Notes: generated by a model from the letters alone, not told the origin. A stretch of DNA of 64,000 nucleotides from Cololabis saira (GCF_033807715.1 NC_084592.1:24189501-24253500), one strand, 5' to 3'; counted from the stretch's first letter, positions 50,401 to 62,208 are shown. Numbers and translations are program-made.

Positions 50401-53400
50401 CACGCTAAAGTGCCGTCAGCTTAAAGGATGCGAGTTTCTTAACTAACCAGGTGGACATTCTGCTGATTTGGTGCCTTTAAGTTATATTTTTTAGAATGTT
50501 TAACAACTGTTGGAGGTTTTTTGTTTAAGCACCTGTGTTTTTCTGTAAATGTACTCGATGTTGAAAGGTGGGATTTATATTTGATAATTGCTCATTTTGA
50601 AGATTATATCAGAAACACTTTTAACAAGGACACATTTACCACCATGTTACATCAACTCTTTTTTTTGCCACCTTAAAATAGCACTGGCATAAGAGGAAAC
50701 CAAATGCTCCAGTTATAATAGTTCTCTACTTCTTCTCAGACTCTGTCCACCTTAAATAAGTTGGCTTGCAATGAGAGAGAACTAAGGAGTTCCAGTCTCT
50801 TTAATTTACCTTTGTGGATTCATTGAGGAATTGTGTTCATCAGTGATATTTTTGGAAAGTGTCCCTGACCCCATACAGTGGTTTCTACAAGAGATTCATG
50901 TCTGATTCATAATGGAGTGTTTCCAGAGGGCCTGAGAGCCTTTCGCTTTCATTTCCAGCCTTCTACCAAAATTATCTGAACCACGATGAAGTCACAAATT
51001 TGCTATTTATGCAAAGAGGATTATTTCTCAACTATTTATCCCTGCAGTCTATTACAGTAATACTGTACACCCCTTCCCATGTTTCCTTCTCAAAGACTCA
51101 TATTCAAAATCTTTTTTTAGACCTCCTAATATTTTCAATTAATCCAGTAAGTACGTTTTGTTTTGTTGTGTTTTTAAGTATTTCACGTTTTTTTCCAACT
51201 ATTCCTGTTAAAACATACTGTTCATACAATGATAATTTGTTAGATTAATTTTTTTTTCTCTTTTCAAGTTTAAGCTGTTATTTGACCTTTCACTTGGCTA
51301 CTTTTAGTAGGAAATAATTGCATACATTAACAGTGCAACATTTAGTCATGTGAATATTAAAATGCACACTTCTTATTTCTGATGTTTTATATTTTGAGAC
51401 ATACAAATAAAATCATGATTTCAATAGTTCAATAGAACTCTGATTTTCACGAGGTATTAAAGGATGTCCTTTACAGGAGCTCAGAAATATTTGCACAAAT
51501 TGACATAATATATCATAATATTTCATTCTTGGACAAATGTCTTTTGGATTCATTGACTGTCTGACGTTGGGTCGCACCAAACTCTGAGTTTCACCCCTGG
51601 AGATGGTTTTGTCAGGCCTTCTCTACGGTTTGTTTTTTGTTTGTTTGTGGGCGTGTTGTATTGGGTTGAGATCAGGAAACTTTCTCAACCAATGAAAAAT
51701 ATTATATTTCTTTACCTTCAAAAAAACTTGCGTTGCTTTAACAGTTACATCATTAATAAACAGCAATGAGCCTGTTCCATAAGCAGCCACACATGCCCAT
51801 AACACTGCCTCCACTATGTTTAAAGGGGACCTATTATGGTATCTAATACCTATTTTAAACAGGCCTTGAATGTCTTAAAAACAAACTTTTGATTTTTTTT
51901 GCTAAATAAATTAGAAATTCAGCCTCTGAGCCATGTCTTTAGCAATCCATTCTCTAACCTCATTATCTATGCGGGATTCTGAGTGGGCGGGGCTATGATA
52001 ATGAGGCTCTGTGCTGATTGGCTGCCTGAATGACACGTAAGTTTTTACAACCAACAACAGAGCAATTCGCATGTCTAGCTCGACCAGTCGCCATCACGAT
52101 ACACCGCTATGAGAAAATGGCGGAAACTTCGGCTGGCAGAGTTGTTGTTGTTGTTCCGGCCAGAGTTAGTTGTGGGCGTGGTTTCATGCAGCGGAGGCCG
52201 ACCTATGGAAATCTGCTCCTATCGTTACGTAACGACGGGAGCAGAATCTGAACGGCTCGTAGAAGCCACATCACACTGGACGGCTCATCCGGGCGGCTGT
52301 ACAGACACTGCAGAATTTGGTTGCTTTCCTCCTTCTCTGAGTTGGCAGGGTGAGGAGAGACCACTTTATATATGTTAAAGCAAGAGAAAACGTGTTTTTC
52401 ATAATAGGTCCCCTTTAAATGGTTTCTCGCAGTCTATTTTAGCTTCCTGTTTTTGAACGTTACCTGATGTTTCTACTTTGTTGTAAATCCTCTGCATTTA
52501 ATGAAGGCATCCTTTGCTTGTAGATTTTGACAATGATACATCTACTTACGGTATTCTAAAGTATTCTTGACTTCTGTTTCTCTTCACCAAGGAAATGATT
52601 TTGGGGGCATCGACTAAGGTTCCTTTCACACCTGTCCCGTTTGGAGCAGTTGTTCTGGAACAGGGAGCGTTTCCCCCATAAAGATCGGATCGTTTGGTAT
52701 ATCTGAACACACGCAATCGCGCTTGGATGCGGCACAAAACAAGCGAGATCACCTAGGAGAGGTGGTCTCGGCCTGATTCCATTCGAGACCTGAAGCGGTT
52801 AATTTTTTTATATTTGTAGTGAGGACATAATCGACACAGCAACCGACACAACTCCATTCATGTGTATGTGCGACCGCGGCGCAAGGAGAAGAGTCAGCGC
52901 AGCCTCCACCACCTTCTCTCTTATTGGACGTGCCGAGATGTCGTCCCAGCGCGGCACGGTGAAATGAAAAAATGTTCAATTCGGGCAGGGTTTGCGCAGC
53001 GCATACCCTGCGCCAGGCGGCCTCTCGCGGAAGATGAAACTCCTCCCGCGTTCATTTGACCAATCACAGAACAGCTGGTTCGCGCATGGCATTTGTTAAC
53101 AGCTTTGAACCGGTACAGACGCTTGCCTTGTGAACACAAACCCCACAAACGAGAAACGAAACAACTGTATCGATTTAGCCCTTGAATCTGAACAAAACAA
53201 ACGGGCCACAGGTGTGAAAGCACCCAAGTTATCTTTCACTGGTCTTTTTGATGTTGTTGATCTCACCACAGCTCTTTTTTCCTTTTTTTTTTTTTTTTTT
53301 AGGGTGTACCAAACTATTGATTTGGCCAGAGGTTTTATCTATCTCATGGATTTAAGTTGTTTTTTTTTTTTATTTTTCAGCCAAATGATGGCCTTCATTT

Positions 53401-53974
53401 ATATAAATGTCTGCTTGGACTTCATGTTGGCAGTTCCAGTCCAACAACTGCTAAATGCCAACTCAATACGGGATATCAACTGCCGAACAAGGGAGTGGAT
53501 CACATCTGGCCTATTAAGTTCCTTTTAGTCAATTGTCCAGAACTTTTAAGCCCCTGAAAATGGCTGTAATTCCTAAGTGCCATCTTTTTAGGTTAAAAAT
53601 GAACATCTGCATGATCGCTTGACTGTCTTGCTGTATAAAGGCAGCGATAAGTGTGACTCAATGCTTTGCATTGAGACCTTGCGTTAATTGTTTCTAAATG
53701 TTTGTACAATTTTTGAAATCAAACTTTCTCTTACGAACGTATTCAATCTTTACTTAGGTGGGAGTGGTTTTGCGTTGCATTAACCAAGTTAAAAATTGAT
53801 GTGAAAAATTTGTAATGGGAACAAATATCTTTGAAAAGAAAACGATGACCTTGAAGGGGCTTGTCAGACACTGTAATCATCTGTGTCTGTGTCCTTCTCT
53901 TTTAGGTGGGAGGGACGAGCAGGAGGGTCTTGCAGCTGTCAGAGGGATCTGTGAAGAGAACAAAGATGCCAAAG
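36848..53974 (+). CDS. dhrsx: dhrsx, dehydrogenase/reductase X-linked homolog, partial (first 3 coding exons)
   Basis: Classical short-chain dehydrogenase/reductase. The human enzyme is known to act in dolichol synthesis as polyprenol dehydrogenase and dolichal reductase at the ER membrane/lipid-droplet system. Coding exons are 36848-36953, 37696-37803 and 53906-53974, all junctions phase 1, giving 94 residues plus one base of about 330. Residues 1-35 form a hydrophobic N-terminal anchor (LLPAIRLYLLGFKVLLSQLL). KVSIVTGGGRGIG (43-55) is the Rossmann strand and TGxxxGIG cofactor motif, followed by HLARLGDHVII (61-71), as in human DHRSX. GGRDEQ (72-77) ends the second strand; an Arg there suits NADP(H) but human DHRSX has a different sequence. 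Start chosen for A at -3 and match to human N-terminal length; an in-frame ATG at 36776 would add 24 residues. The YxxxK active site lies beyond the window. Confidence 0.9.
37023..37174. mobile_element. palindromic Harbinger-type MITE, solo copy
   Basis: AGCCTGAATTATGG.TCCGCGTTAAATCGACGCAGAG pairs with CTCTGCGTTGGTGTAACGCGGAACCATAAATCAGCCT. The whole 152 bp folds into one hairpin. Flanks TAA and TAG approximate a TWA duplication. The same sequence sits inside both 1.09-kb elements (427-1519, 25838-26929). Located in dhrsx intron 1. Confidence 0.78.
37175..37695. other. dhrsx intron 1, remainder
   Basis: No repeat or additional exon recognised. Confidence 0.5.
37696..37803 (+). CDS. dhrsx: dhrsx coding exon 2 (cofactor-binding motif)
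   Basis: Acceptor CTCTACCAG, donor ATAG/GTATGG. 108 bp with VTGGGRGIGYEVVRHLARLG.HVII, the conserved nucleotide-binding start of DHRSX. Confidence 0.95.
38195..40205. mobile_element. 2-kb composite tandem-repeat element
   Basis: Flanked by an exact 5-bp duplication AATTA (38190-38194, 40206-40210). Ends AAGCTGCAAGCAGCGATGAACGGGCCC and CACTGCAAGTGCTCGGGCCCT share GCAAG and GGGCCC. Interior: a 129-bp unit (CTATGTCAAACCATTC..AAGTTATAGCAGA, starts near 38275, 38404, 38534, partly 38662), then a 460-bp unit starting GGGCGCTGTTGAGCC at 38711, 39171 and 39989, the second followed by a shortened third unit. GCAAGCAGC-ended elements of this type are common in fish; superfamily unassigned. Confidence 0.75.
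40134..40156. repeat. short (GAA)n
   Basis: AAGAAGAAG triplet run near the right end of the composite element. Confidence 0.9.
40751..45879. other. dhrsx intron 2, no gene recognised
   Basis: Mostly unique AT-rich DNA. 45770-45880 ends in ATATCGTTACATCCCTAA, the usual right end of a hAT-type MITE family, but I could not place its left end with confidence. Confidence 0.4.
45880..45972 (-). mobile_element. SINE/LINE 3' tail, inverted copy
   Basis: ATTCAATTTATATAGCGTCTATTAGAGC...CTCTGTGCTTTCCAGAGACCCAGAACATGACCCCGAG is the reverse complement of the 3' part of 11862-12105. Confidence 0.75.
45973..47757. other. dhrsx intron 2, no gene recognised
   Basis: A (GT)n run at about 47376-47412. Otherwise nothing supported. 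Confidence 0.45.
47758..49395 (-). mobile_element. DIRS-type retrotransposon relic
   Basis: Minus strand, in order: an RNase H-end segment (49344-49150, LLIAPHWPVTHWLVEIYQLLCGQ-like, RDMLSRTGGTVFNPHQERLA) and a tyrosine recombinase (about 48740-48170) in several frames. The recombinase contains LLLALASTKRVSDI, NPAFVPKEVGSF and AMAASWVLCNGASIQDICAA. The protein order RT/RH then tyrosine recombinase is the DIRS arrangement, instead of a DDE integrase. Inverted related segments at 47763-47840 and 48010-48085 (GTTACTC..GTAACC / TTACATGAGTAACC) may be parts of its terminal repeats. Frames broken. Confidence 0.8.
48172..48363 (-). pseudogene. DIRS tyrosine recombinase C-terminus, catalytic Arg lost
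   Basis: GLRIHSNWAMAASWVLCNGA matches the conserved GLRAHSTRGMAASW block of DIRS recombinases, but the HxxR box reads HSNW. The catalytic arginine is a tryptophan codon, consistent with CGG to TGG decay. The downstream WSSTLTFVGFIGW segment likewise lacks the F-Y pair with the nucleophilic tyrosine. Confidence 0.75.
49396..51535. other. dhrsx intron 2, no gene recognised
   Basis: 49400-50090 has higher GC and longer frames on both strands (e.g. 49784-50086) than its surroundings, suggesting an unrecognised repeat. No domain seen. Confidence 0.35.
51545..52610 (-). mobile_element. Tc1-like relic interrupted by a T2-type MITE
   Basis: Minus strand 51814-51640 encodes LWACVAAYGTGSLLFINDVT, then ATQVFLKVKKYNIFHWLRKF and PDLNPIQHA, the C-terminal DDE region of a Tc1 transposase with the catalytic-Asp-to-SPDLNPIE segment shortened by a deletion. 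It resumes across the MITE at 52420-52600 in non-coding form. Confidence 0.75.
51824..52414. mobile_element. T2-type MITE, TTAAAGGGG ends
   Basis: Ends AGGGGACCTATTATG and CATAATAGGTCCCCT flanked by TTAA (51820-51823, 52415-52418). TTAAAGGRR termini with TTAA target sites define T2-MITEs as described in Xenopus; piggyBac is the alternative TTAA group. Interior non-coding (591 bp). Confidence 0.75.
52623..53220. mobile_element. DNA element with CTTTCACACCTGT ends
   Basis: CTTTCACACCTGTCCCGTTT at left and AAACGGGCCACAGGTGTGAAAG at right form inverted repeats around about 600 bp of GC-richer DNA (GCGCAGCGCATACC, CGCGGCGCAAGG). No exact target duplication could be read from the flanks, so the superfamily is open. 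Confidence 0.6.
53906..53974 (+). CDS. dhrsx: dhrsx coding exon 3
   Basis: Acceptor CTTCTCTTTTAG, donor CCAAAG/GTAACA, 69 bp, phase 1 on both sides. It encodes GGRDEQEGLAAVRGICEENK then DAK, matching in position and length the human segment that ends EETLNDK before VEFLYCDLAS. Confidence 0.88.
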
Positions 53975-55479
53975 GTAACACAGCAAACACTTAACCGCCC
54001 ACACAGACACACACATGTTTGCAGTTGTTATAGCATTGCATTGCAGTGAGAGTAGAAAAGAGCAGAGCTGAATCAGTTTGTGGCTCAGCTGAGCCTTGTT
54101 TTTACACCTTTTACCAGGCACGCACGCGTTACTGCACACCTGCAGGAATACACACAAACAGAGACACATTAAGCTTCCTCTCTGGACTTGAGTGCTGTTG
54201 ATGGTCTATGATGAAGTGAGGGAGACAAGGGAAAAGGCTGGGGGAAGGAAACGGATGGATGGTAACAAAAAACACAACACCATTAGCTCGATGTGGTCTC
54301 ATGCTGAAGCCATGGCTGACCTCCAGTTTCATACCCAGAACCTTCTTTTTGCAACTGCACTACCAGCGTAACCTTTGCAGCTGCATTACTGAATACAAAA
54401 ATATTTGGGTTAAGAGAGGGAGAGAAAATAGCAGAAATGACAAAAGAATGGGAAATAAAAACAAATGAAAGGGGGGTAAAATGCACAAAGAACAGCGAGG
54501 AGGAAGAAGAATGGAAGTACAAAGAATTTGATGGTGATAAGAAAAAAACAAATGATAGCAAAGATTTATCATGACATTAACTCAGGTTTATGGGCTTTTC
54601 TGTAACACCGCTGTTGAGAAATCGTGTAGCTTGACCTTCACAGCACCATAAATTCTTCCGTAGCTTCCTGACAAAAAAGGCTTCATAAGTTATTTTCTGT
54701 CTCTAATGGCCTTGAGTTTTTACCACCTTGTGTATAAGTCATTGGTTACCTCACAAGATTTTCAGAGATTTGTACTCCTGGGAAAACTGGCTCTTATAGG
54801 CAGCTGATTGAATTTCTTTTTCAATTTTCATGAAATGAAATGAAGGACCAAAATATAATCCTGCTGAAGAATGTTATAAATACATATATTTTCACAATGG
54901 AAGCCAAGGTGCCCAATAATAGTTTTCCTTCTTTATAGTTTGTGTGTTTGTTATCTAGAAAGCAAATGTATTCAGTGATCTATGAGTGTGTATGAAGGTG
55001 TACAAACTCAAGGAAAATTATGTTCACGTCTTCATTAACTAAAATAATTTTACTCCTGCAACACACTCCAGACAGTTGGTAGAAAAGCACATTTGTTATT
55101 GTGTCTTTCTTTTTAATTGCACTTTCCTATTTTGGGGGAACTGATGACAATAGCTGTTACAGTTTTTCAAAACACATCTGTGTTAATTCCTCTTGGAAAC
55201 AAACCTGCTTAATAATCTGTGGTCATTGTTGTCTGATTGGTCTCTTGATGATGTATCATGGATTTTCAGTGAGAGCCAGATCCAGACTGCAGGCAGGCCA
55301 TTCAAGTACAAATGCTGTACAAAATAATGCTTGTGTAACTTGTACAGAATAACTTTTGGCATTGTCTGGCCAACATAGCTGAAGATATCACAGGAAAAGA
55401 TTTCACCTTTGTGGAGGGATACTGGATGCCTCTACAACACAAAAGTATCCAGAACTCTGTTTTTTCTTGTTCTTTTAGC
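53975..55479. other. dhrsx intron 3, start
   Basis: No repeat with readable ends and no further dhrsx exon seen here. Confidence 0.45.
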
Positions 55480-57040
55480 GATTATCTTTAAGATTCAATT
55501 GAGTTATTGCAACGTAAAGAAGCAGGAAAAGCATTCCTCTACCTAGGGGCCACTGCTCTAAAAGCACAGTCCCCTCTTGTCTGAAAATGAGTGCGTGGCA
55601 CCCCTAGCAGCCTTTGACCAGATGACCTGCGAGAGGTGGTGTGGAGAGCTAGAAAGTCTGAGATGTATGCAGGAGCTTGAGCGCATAAGGCTCTGAAAGT
55701 GAGAACTAAAATTTTAAAATAGATTCTAAAATCTACTGGTGACCAGTGCACAGAAATTAAAACAGGGTTATGTGTTGTCTCTTTCTTGTATTTGTTAGGA
55801 GCCTTACAGCAGCATCCTGGACTGCTTGTAGACGGTTAAGGTCTTTTTTGTTTAAACAGGTAAAAAGGCTAATGCAATAGTCTAAAAGAGATTAAATAAA
55901 AGCATGATCAACCATCTCTAACTTTGATTTAGAAAGTAATTTACGAAGTATGAATTCATTCTTTTGAATGACGTTCCAAAGACATACCAGAGTCCAAAAT
56001 AACAGCAGTGTTTCTGAGGCTTGGCTGGACAGATGAGTCTAATGCACCAGGTGCTGATTTATTTTAGATATTTGGCTTTCAGGGCGATAATTAGGGTTTC
56101 TGTTTTCTCTGCATTTATTTGTATTTGTCACATGGCCACTGGTTGATGCTCGTCAAACACTTCACCAAAGATGACAACATATCAAATTCTGAAGGTTTAA
56201 AAGGTTCAACATAGAAATGATAAGAAATATCTGGATATTGCGTAATTATCAGACCTTGAGAAAGAATATATAAATAGAGCTGGGTATCATCACTGACCTC
56301 CCGATACGATACGATTCCGATACACTAGGTCCCAAGACGATACGATTTCCGATACGATACGATTCGATATCGATATTCTGGTTACAATAAGGGAATAACA
56401 TGATCCTTCCACGCGCCACGTCCGGCCAGAGAAACCCCACCCTGACTGGTGAAAAGAAGCAGCCTGCTCACTCCTCAAGTAAGGAGGAGACTTGAGCTCA
56501 GTGCAGGGCCTCCCGGGGTTGGTAGATGGAGCAATGCCCAGGACTGACTTAGGTAGGAGCACTGGGTGATAAAATGGGGGGAAAAATCGGGATTAAAAAA
56601 AAAAAAAAAGATTTATTTATTTATTTTTTTTTAAATTGATACTTGGATTTATGTATCGATAATCGTTCCTACACATGCATATCGATAAAATTTCGATATA
56701 TCGATATTTTTAACCCGCCCCTATATATAAAAGGGACGAGATAGGACCCAGAACTGAACCCCACATGACTAGTGGATTCTGACATGATCTGGTTTGCAAA
56801 GACACTGAAACTTCTGCCAGAAAGGTACAAATGAAACCAGTCTGAAGCCAAGCCAGATAGACCAACCATATAACAGAGCCTGTTAATCAAAATATTATGA
56901 TCAACAGTGCCAAAGGCAGATGTTAAATCAAACAAAACCAACACTGAAGCACACCCAAATGCTTCAGACGGGAAATCTGTCAAAAATTCAGCTTTTATCT
57001 GTCTGACCAGCATTTCTAATTCCTTTCCCCATCAGTTAAA
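55480..57040 (-). mobile_element. L2-like LINE reverse transcriptase relic split by a hAT MITE
   Basis: Minus strand 57013-56740 encodes LVLFDLTSAFGTVDHNILIN, LYLSGRSF and SESTSHVGFSSGSYL, RT motifs of an L2-like LINE (D in FDL; the usual CGVPQGS has become HVGFSSGS). 55751-55539 encodes the C-terminus: MHWSPVDFRIYFKILVLTFR, ALCAQAPAYISDFL, SSGQRLLGVPRT. The MITE at 56275-56723 removes continuity around the YADD region. Confidence 0.85.
56275..56723. mobile_element. hAT-type MITE (449 bp) inside the LINE
   Basis: Ends TAGAGCTGGGTATC and CCCGCCCCTA flanked by an exact 8-bp duplication TATATAAA (56267-56274, 56724-56731). Interior repeats CGATACGATACGATT and ATATCGATAT at the two ends. Confidence 0.87.
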
Positions 57041-58335
57041 ACATTTATTTTTGGGGGGTTTTGTTTTTTGTTTTTTGTTTTTTTGGTTCCTTTGGAATCG
57101 ATTTTGAACGTAAATGGAAGAAAGCATTCGGATGTCACTGGATAGGCATACAACTAATCGGAGAAATGAAGCACCTGATGGAGGCAGAGCATTAACCAGG
57201 CTAGAGTCAACAAAAGACTATCAGAATGGTGTGCAGTGGAGTAGAAATGCTTGTGAATGACTTGTTGATTTTGCAATAAAATGTTGTAATTAAAGGGATT
57301 ATTAGCAATTTTGCACCCATGTTGGTTGTTTTAAATAGTGGCTCTTGGATGCTCCTTTATGAATCACTGCATAAATCTTGCCCCCGCCCTGTTGCAAATG
57401 GTTCGGTACATTCTGTACTGGTGGAAATGGCTGTGAATAGGAGTCATACAGAATCATTTTATGATAAAGAAGTTCTACTTATGTATGTTTCACTTAGTTT
57501 TAGTTAAATTACGTTGTGTCAAATCTTGCAGTTGATCTCAGTTCTTTTTTATTTTTGCTTTGTTCCGATATTGCAAGAGGATGTTCTCCCTTTTGCATAT
57601 GAATCTGCGTCTAAAATCTAATTGTATAATTTATGAAGAAATGTGATAATAAAAGTGGGAAACAAGCCACGGTTCATCTGTGTAAGCACGCGGAGACAGC
57701 AGCATTGGGTTGGCCAACTCTCTCTTCTTGTGTGTAAGTGGCTGTCAGGTACAGAGACAGCAGCCGTGTAGCTGGTGTCATTGAAGTCGATTTCCCTGGA
57801 TAGTGCCATGGTGGAATTGATTACTTCTTTTGTAATTGGCAAGCATTGAGGCATAAGGGACAAGGGAGTGTCTGTGGCCAGATGCTTGTGCGCTGAATGA
57901 GAATGTGTTGATGTGTGTGCGTCTGAGTGTGTTAGAATGAGACAATAATGGATTCTCATTAGTATGTGAGGCAGGAGCTTTAAACATCTCTGTCCAAACG
58001 TCCTTTGGCATCCTTCCCAGTGTGTGTGTACTTTTGTCTGTTGGGAGAAATGGGACAGCTCATAATAGACATGTGGGCTAAAGACATGGTTTCAAGTGGT
58101 GACTTTAAGGTGTTGCACCAGTGACCAAAAAAAGAAAAGAAAATAGAAAAAATAATTTCGAAATGCTTTAACCTATTTTAATGTGTAGACAATATAATGA
58201 AGTGGAGTCATGTTGAGCTTTAAAGCTGTGTTCTTCAACCTTCATCACATTTGCATAATTGTGGACATTTATCTTTCTAAGTAAATTTCACCTTCGCATC
58301 GCATTGTCTGCAAGTCTCAGAGCTGTAAATATAAA
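57041..58335. other. dhrsx intron 3, no gene recognised
   Basis: Nothing supported beyond short T-rich runs. Confidence 0.45.
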
Positions 58336-60175
58336 AGCAAGTAAAAGTATATGAACCCCTTTGAATTAACTGGTTTTCCGCTTTAATTTGGTGTAAAATG
58401 AGATTTGATCTTCATCTCAGTCACAATAACAGACAAACAGAATGTCCTCCAGCTAATAAAATTATAACAATTATACTTTCTCCTTTCTTTATCAAATGCA
58501 CTCATTAAACATTCACAGCGCATAGGCTAATTATTTCAACAAAAGCTTATTGGAATCTGTAGATTGCACACCTGGAGGCCAATAATGAAATGGGTTTGGA
58601 GGTGCGGTTCAGAGCCACGTTGACTGGTAAAAGACAGACATTGTCTGCTAATATAACCCATACCTCACAAAAGAAGCTCTGAAGGGATATAAATCAAGAC
58701 TAGCTGATCTGTATAAGGCTGGAGGTGTTTAAACCCTCACCAGTCCACAGTTAGATACATTTTCTGTAAAGGAGCCAGTTTGTGGATACTTTTCCTAGAA
58801 CTGGGCCACCAGTGCCCAGGCAAGATGGCTTTAAGGACACCATGTAGAATCTAGTAAAGTAAAGAGGGGGGACATGAGAAACTGCACAAGAGCTTGAAGA
58901 CATCACTGGACCTGGTATACATCTCTGTTCATGAGTCTACTATGCACATGTCAATGAGTAGGTGGAAGAAACCACTGTCTTTTGTTCACCTACGACCGCT
59001 TTGTCCATCAGTAGCACTACTGTGAAAATGTTTTGTGGACAGATGAAACAGAAATGGAAAAGGGTAGTGTAACCCAGCCAGGTATGGTGGAGGGAGTGTC
59101 ATATATTGGGTTTGCTTTACTGCCTCAGGGTCTGGATCACTTCATCATTCAGGTAAAAATGTATACATTAATAAGCTTACCAACATATTCTATGGGAATC
59201 GTGTTGGGGTGGCTGCTTTGTGGGAATAGGGTGACCTCAATTACCTCAACAGAGCTGGTCATCCTACAAACATGTGTGAGCTGAAGCTGTTCTGCAAAGA
59301 GGAATGGTCAAAAATTCACTCTCAACTTTGTCCAGTTTGGATCTAGAGCTACTAAATCCACTCTTACTGTACTTACTCTTACTCTACTTTTAAGTCATGA
59401 GTGGAGTTTTAACCAAGGGTTTACTTATGGTGCTTTTCCACTAGTACCTACTCAGCTTTACTCATCTCAACTTGTCTCGACTCAACTTGGCCTAGTTTTC
59501 TTTCAACTACAATCCAGTAGGAGGGTTGGAGCGAAGATGCTGTGACGTACTTGATTGTGTGACACAAACGGATAAGAAGAAAACAACACCAAGGATGTAG
59601 AACCTGGAGCAGATGATATATGTGCTGCTTGGTCTGTGGCGTGTGTTCAATATCAAGTAAAAAAAAAATGAGAGTGAGAGAAGCTTCAAGCAGCGACACT
59701 TTTTAATTAATTTTTTAGCTTGTCTCCGCAAAAAACTGAAAAGTCAGTTGGCAGCCGTGAGCTGGTATGGACTGAGAAAGTTCATTATTGCCTCATATAG
59801 ATTACTTTGAATTCTCTCCTGATCCACCAGGTTTATGAACATCTGCACCTCAGAGTTGGGACAGACTTTTGCGCTGCCATTGCCTGTCGAATAAAATGAA
59901 CAAGAAGCTGCCGTCAGAGTCGCACTTCAAACGATGTTCACATCCTGACTCAGACGTCTGACTCCCAACCCCCTGACCGATCGGTGGCATGTAGTGTGAT
60001 GACATCAGATATAGCCCGCTCAGCCCGCTTAGAACCTCGGCAGAGTAGATACAGAAAAAGTATCTACTTGGCACGGTTAGACCCCTAGTGGAAAAACGCC
60101 AAAACCAAGTCCAGGCGAGCTGAGTAGGTAGTAGTGGAAAAGCGCCATTACTCTTTCTGCGAGCATCAGGAATGT
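58336..60175 (+). mobile_element. degraded Tc1-like element, right end split by a Harbinger MITE
   Basis: Left end GCAAGTAAAAGTATATGAACCCCTTTGAATTA is a Tc1 terminal repeat of the GTATATGAACCC type. 59020-59110 keeps transposase traces (VLWTDETEME, PARYGGGSVIYW-like in shifted frames). The right repeat is interrupted after AAGGGTTTACTTA and resumes at about 60151 with CTCTTTCTGCGAGCA. Confidence 0.7.
59428..60147. mobile_element. Harbinger-type MITE copy B (720 bp)
   Basis: Ends TGGTGCTTTTCCACTAGTAC and GTAGTGGAAAAGCGCCA with an exact TTA duplication (59425-59427, 60148-60150). Same family as 3035-3771 but opposite internal orientation; the shared CAGACGTCTGACTCCCAACCCCC and AGAACCTCGGCAGA blocks are inverted relative to copy A. 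Confidence 0.85.
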
Positions 60176-61312
60176 TTACTTCTTTCTATTATATGAAGAT
60201 GCAAGACATTGTGTTTGCTTTGGTTTTATCAGCCTCAGAACATACTGTATCTGTTATTGTAATTTGTATTGTATGAGGATCAGATCACAGTTCATGCCAA
60301 ATGCCTGGCAGAACACCAGTCAATTCCACATGTCTTTTCTCGCACTATAAACTCAGTCCTTTCTAAAGAACTAAAGCTAGTTCCGTAAACTAGCATTTAC
60401 AGAAATGATCATGCAGATCTACATGTGAGGGAATTTACCTGTAAACCAGTGCAGATTTTAATTTCATGTATCTTCTTTTGCCATTTTTCTTTTTTTTTTT
60501 AAACCTCATTTAGGCCAATATTGCAACACAAATGTGTATTTACCATCTCACCAAGATCAGATTATTAAAGACAAATAGATTCTACAAATTCGGTGTGAAA
60601 GTTAAACATACAACTAAGCCAGGCTGTGTATTTAGGCTTTGTGTGAGGCTTAGAGAGTCCAAGTGATGGTTTGTGTTTTTCTCTGCAATTGATTCTTATG
60701 AGAGAAGGAAAAAAGCTGAACAGTTAACATTGTTTAAATGATTTCCATACTGAAAAGACGCCTTCTATACACTTGATGCGGCGGAGACAAAGCAGACTTC
60801 AGACAGGAGGCTGGCAGAGATTAACTTTATTTAACAGAAGCGCTGCTGTAGCAGGATATCCAAAAACAAAGACAAATGATGCAGAAACAATGCAAGATTT
60901 GACATGAAGGAGAAAATTATTAGACAAACAAAAACAACAGGGATCTGGGACTGACCAAGGGGAATCTGATTGTATATATACACCGAGGAAGGCAATGACT
61001 CATTTGAAGTCTTTGTTTTGATTTCTTTTGCTGTCCCTTAATCTTGATTTATTTACGTAAAGAGCACATAGGTCTACTCTGGCTTCTTTAAATGTGCTTA
61101 TGAATAGAATTTGATTTGACTACCGCAAGTGAAGTGAGACAATCCTGGACTGAAACCTGAAGTGCAAAAGGGCAGGAATCAAAAGTCAGCAGAATAAAGG
61201 ACTTTAACTCTATAAACAAAAGGAAGAAACAGAAACAAGGAAAGAAAAGGAATGAGACAAAATGAGGACCAAATGATAAAAACAGCTCTAAAAGCTGTGA
61301 TAAAGAAAAGAA
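60176..61312. other. dhrsx intron 3, no gene recognised
   Basis: Nothing supported. Confidence 0.45.
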
Positions 61313-62208
61313 CAGTTGCGGCTTGTCAATAGGGGGCTGTAGGGCGCCGCCCCCATTAAAATTACAGGGAAAAAAATATATATATAGACACAGTACACAT
61401 AAATGACGTAATAAAAAGTAATTATCACATCTGTGCACTCATAAAATGTGTCTGACTTAATTTTTTAAGCCTTCCCATCCCATACTGGGTTTATTCAGAG
61501 TTGTTTTTTGCGCAGACCGAAATACATAGGTTTCAATGGCGAGGGGCGCCGGCCAAATGAGTGTGTATTGCATGTTCTTAAACTTTTCTTCCATGTGACT
61601 TCATGCTGGTCTCTAATTGGTTACTCAAAGACTCTCCTCCGGACGCAGCTCTCTGCGCCCGTGGCCAATCAGCGTGTTTTCTGTCACTCGCGACTGCATC
61701 TGTTACTCGCATACAAACGGAGTCACAGCCATAGACATGTATCCGTATCCGCCCCATGGAGCTGCTGCGATACGTCAACGTCGCCGCCATATTGGATGTG
61801 GCAAGACTGCGCTGTAAACTAATACAAGTAAATTTACTTATTTTCATAAAGCGCCTTTTTACAAAGAAATGTACGTAAACAATATATATCCCCCCTCACA
61901 AAAATAAGAAAAATAGAGAAACATATTTTTTCATCAACAAAACAAATTTAAAATTTTTCAAATAACATATTTGAACCATTTTTCAGCCAATATCTGTCAA
62001 TATCAATATATAATAACTGAAAAAATCTGAAACATTTTTTAAATTTTAAAATATGTTTATGTAAAATATGCTACATGTATATGTAGTATATGTAGTGATA
62101 TGTAATAAAAAATAACAAAAATGTATGTTCAAGTAGAGTTTATAGTTGTGTTGTAATCCCCACTCGCCAGTGCGCCCCCCCAAAATTTTTTATCACCAGC
62201 CGCCACTG
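61313..62208. mobile_element. hAT element, CAGTGGCGGCTGGT family (896 bp)
   Basis: Ends CAGTTGCGGCTTGTCAATA and TATCACCAGCCGCCACTG with an exact 8-bp duplication GAAAAGAA (61305-61312, 62209-62216). Subterminal GGGCGCCGCCCCC and GCGCCCCCCCAAAATTTTT are typical of the family. No intact transposase: internal-deletion derivative. Confidence 0.9.

Noticed and set aside
58780..58830. GCCCAGGCAAGATGGC, similar to the dhrsx exon 2 phrase GCCCAGACAAGATGGC
   Set aside because: It lies in a Tc1 relic and the similarity stops after a few codons; not a duplicated dhrsx exon.
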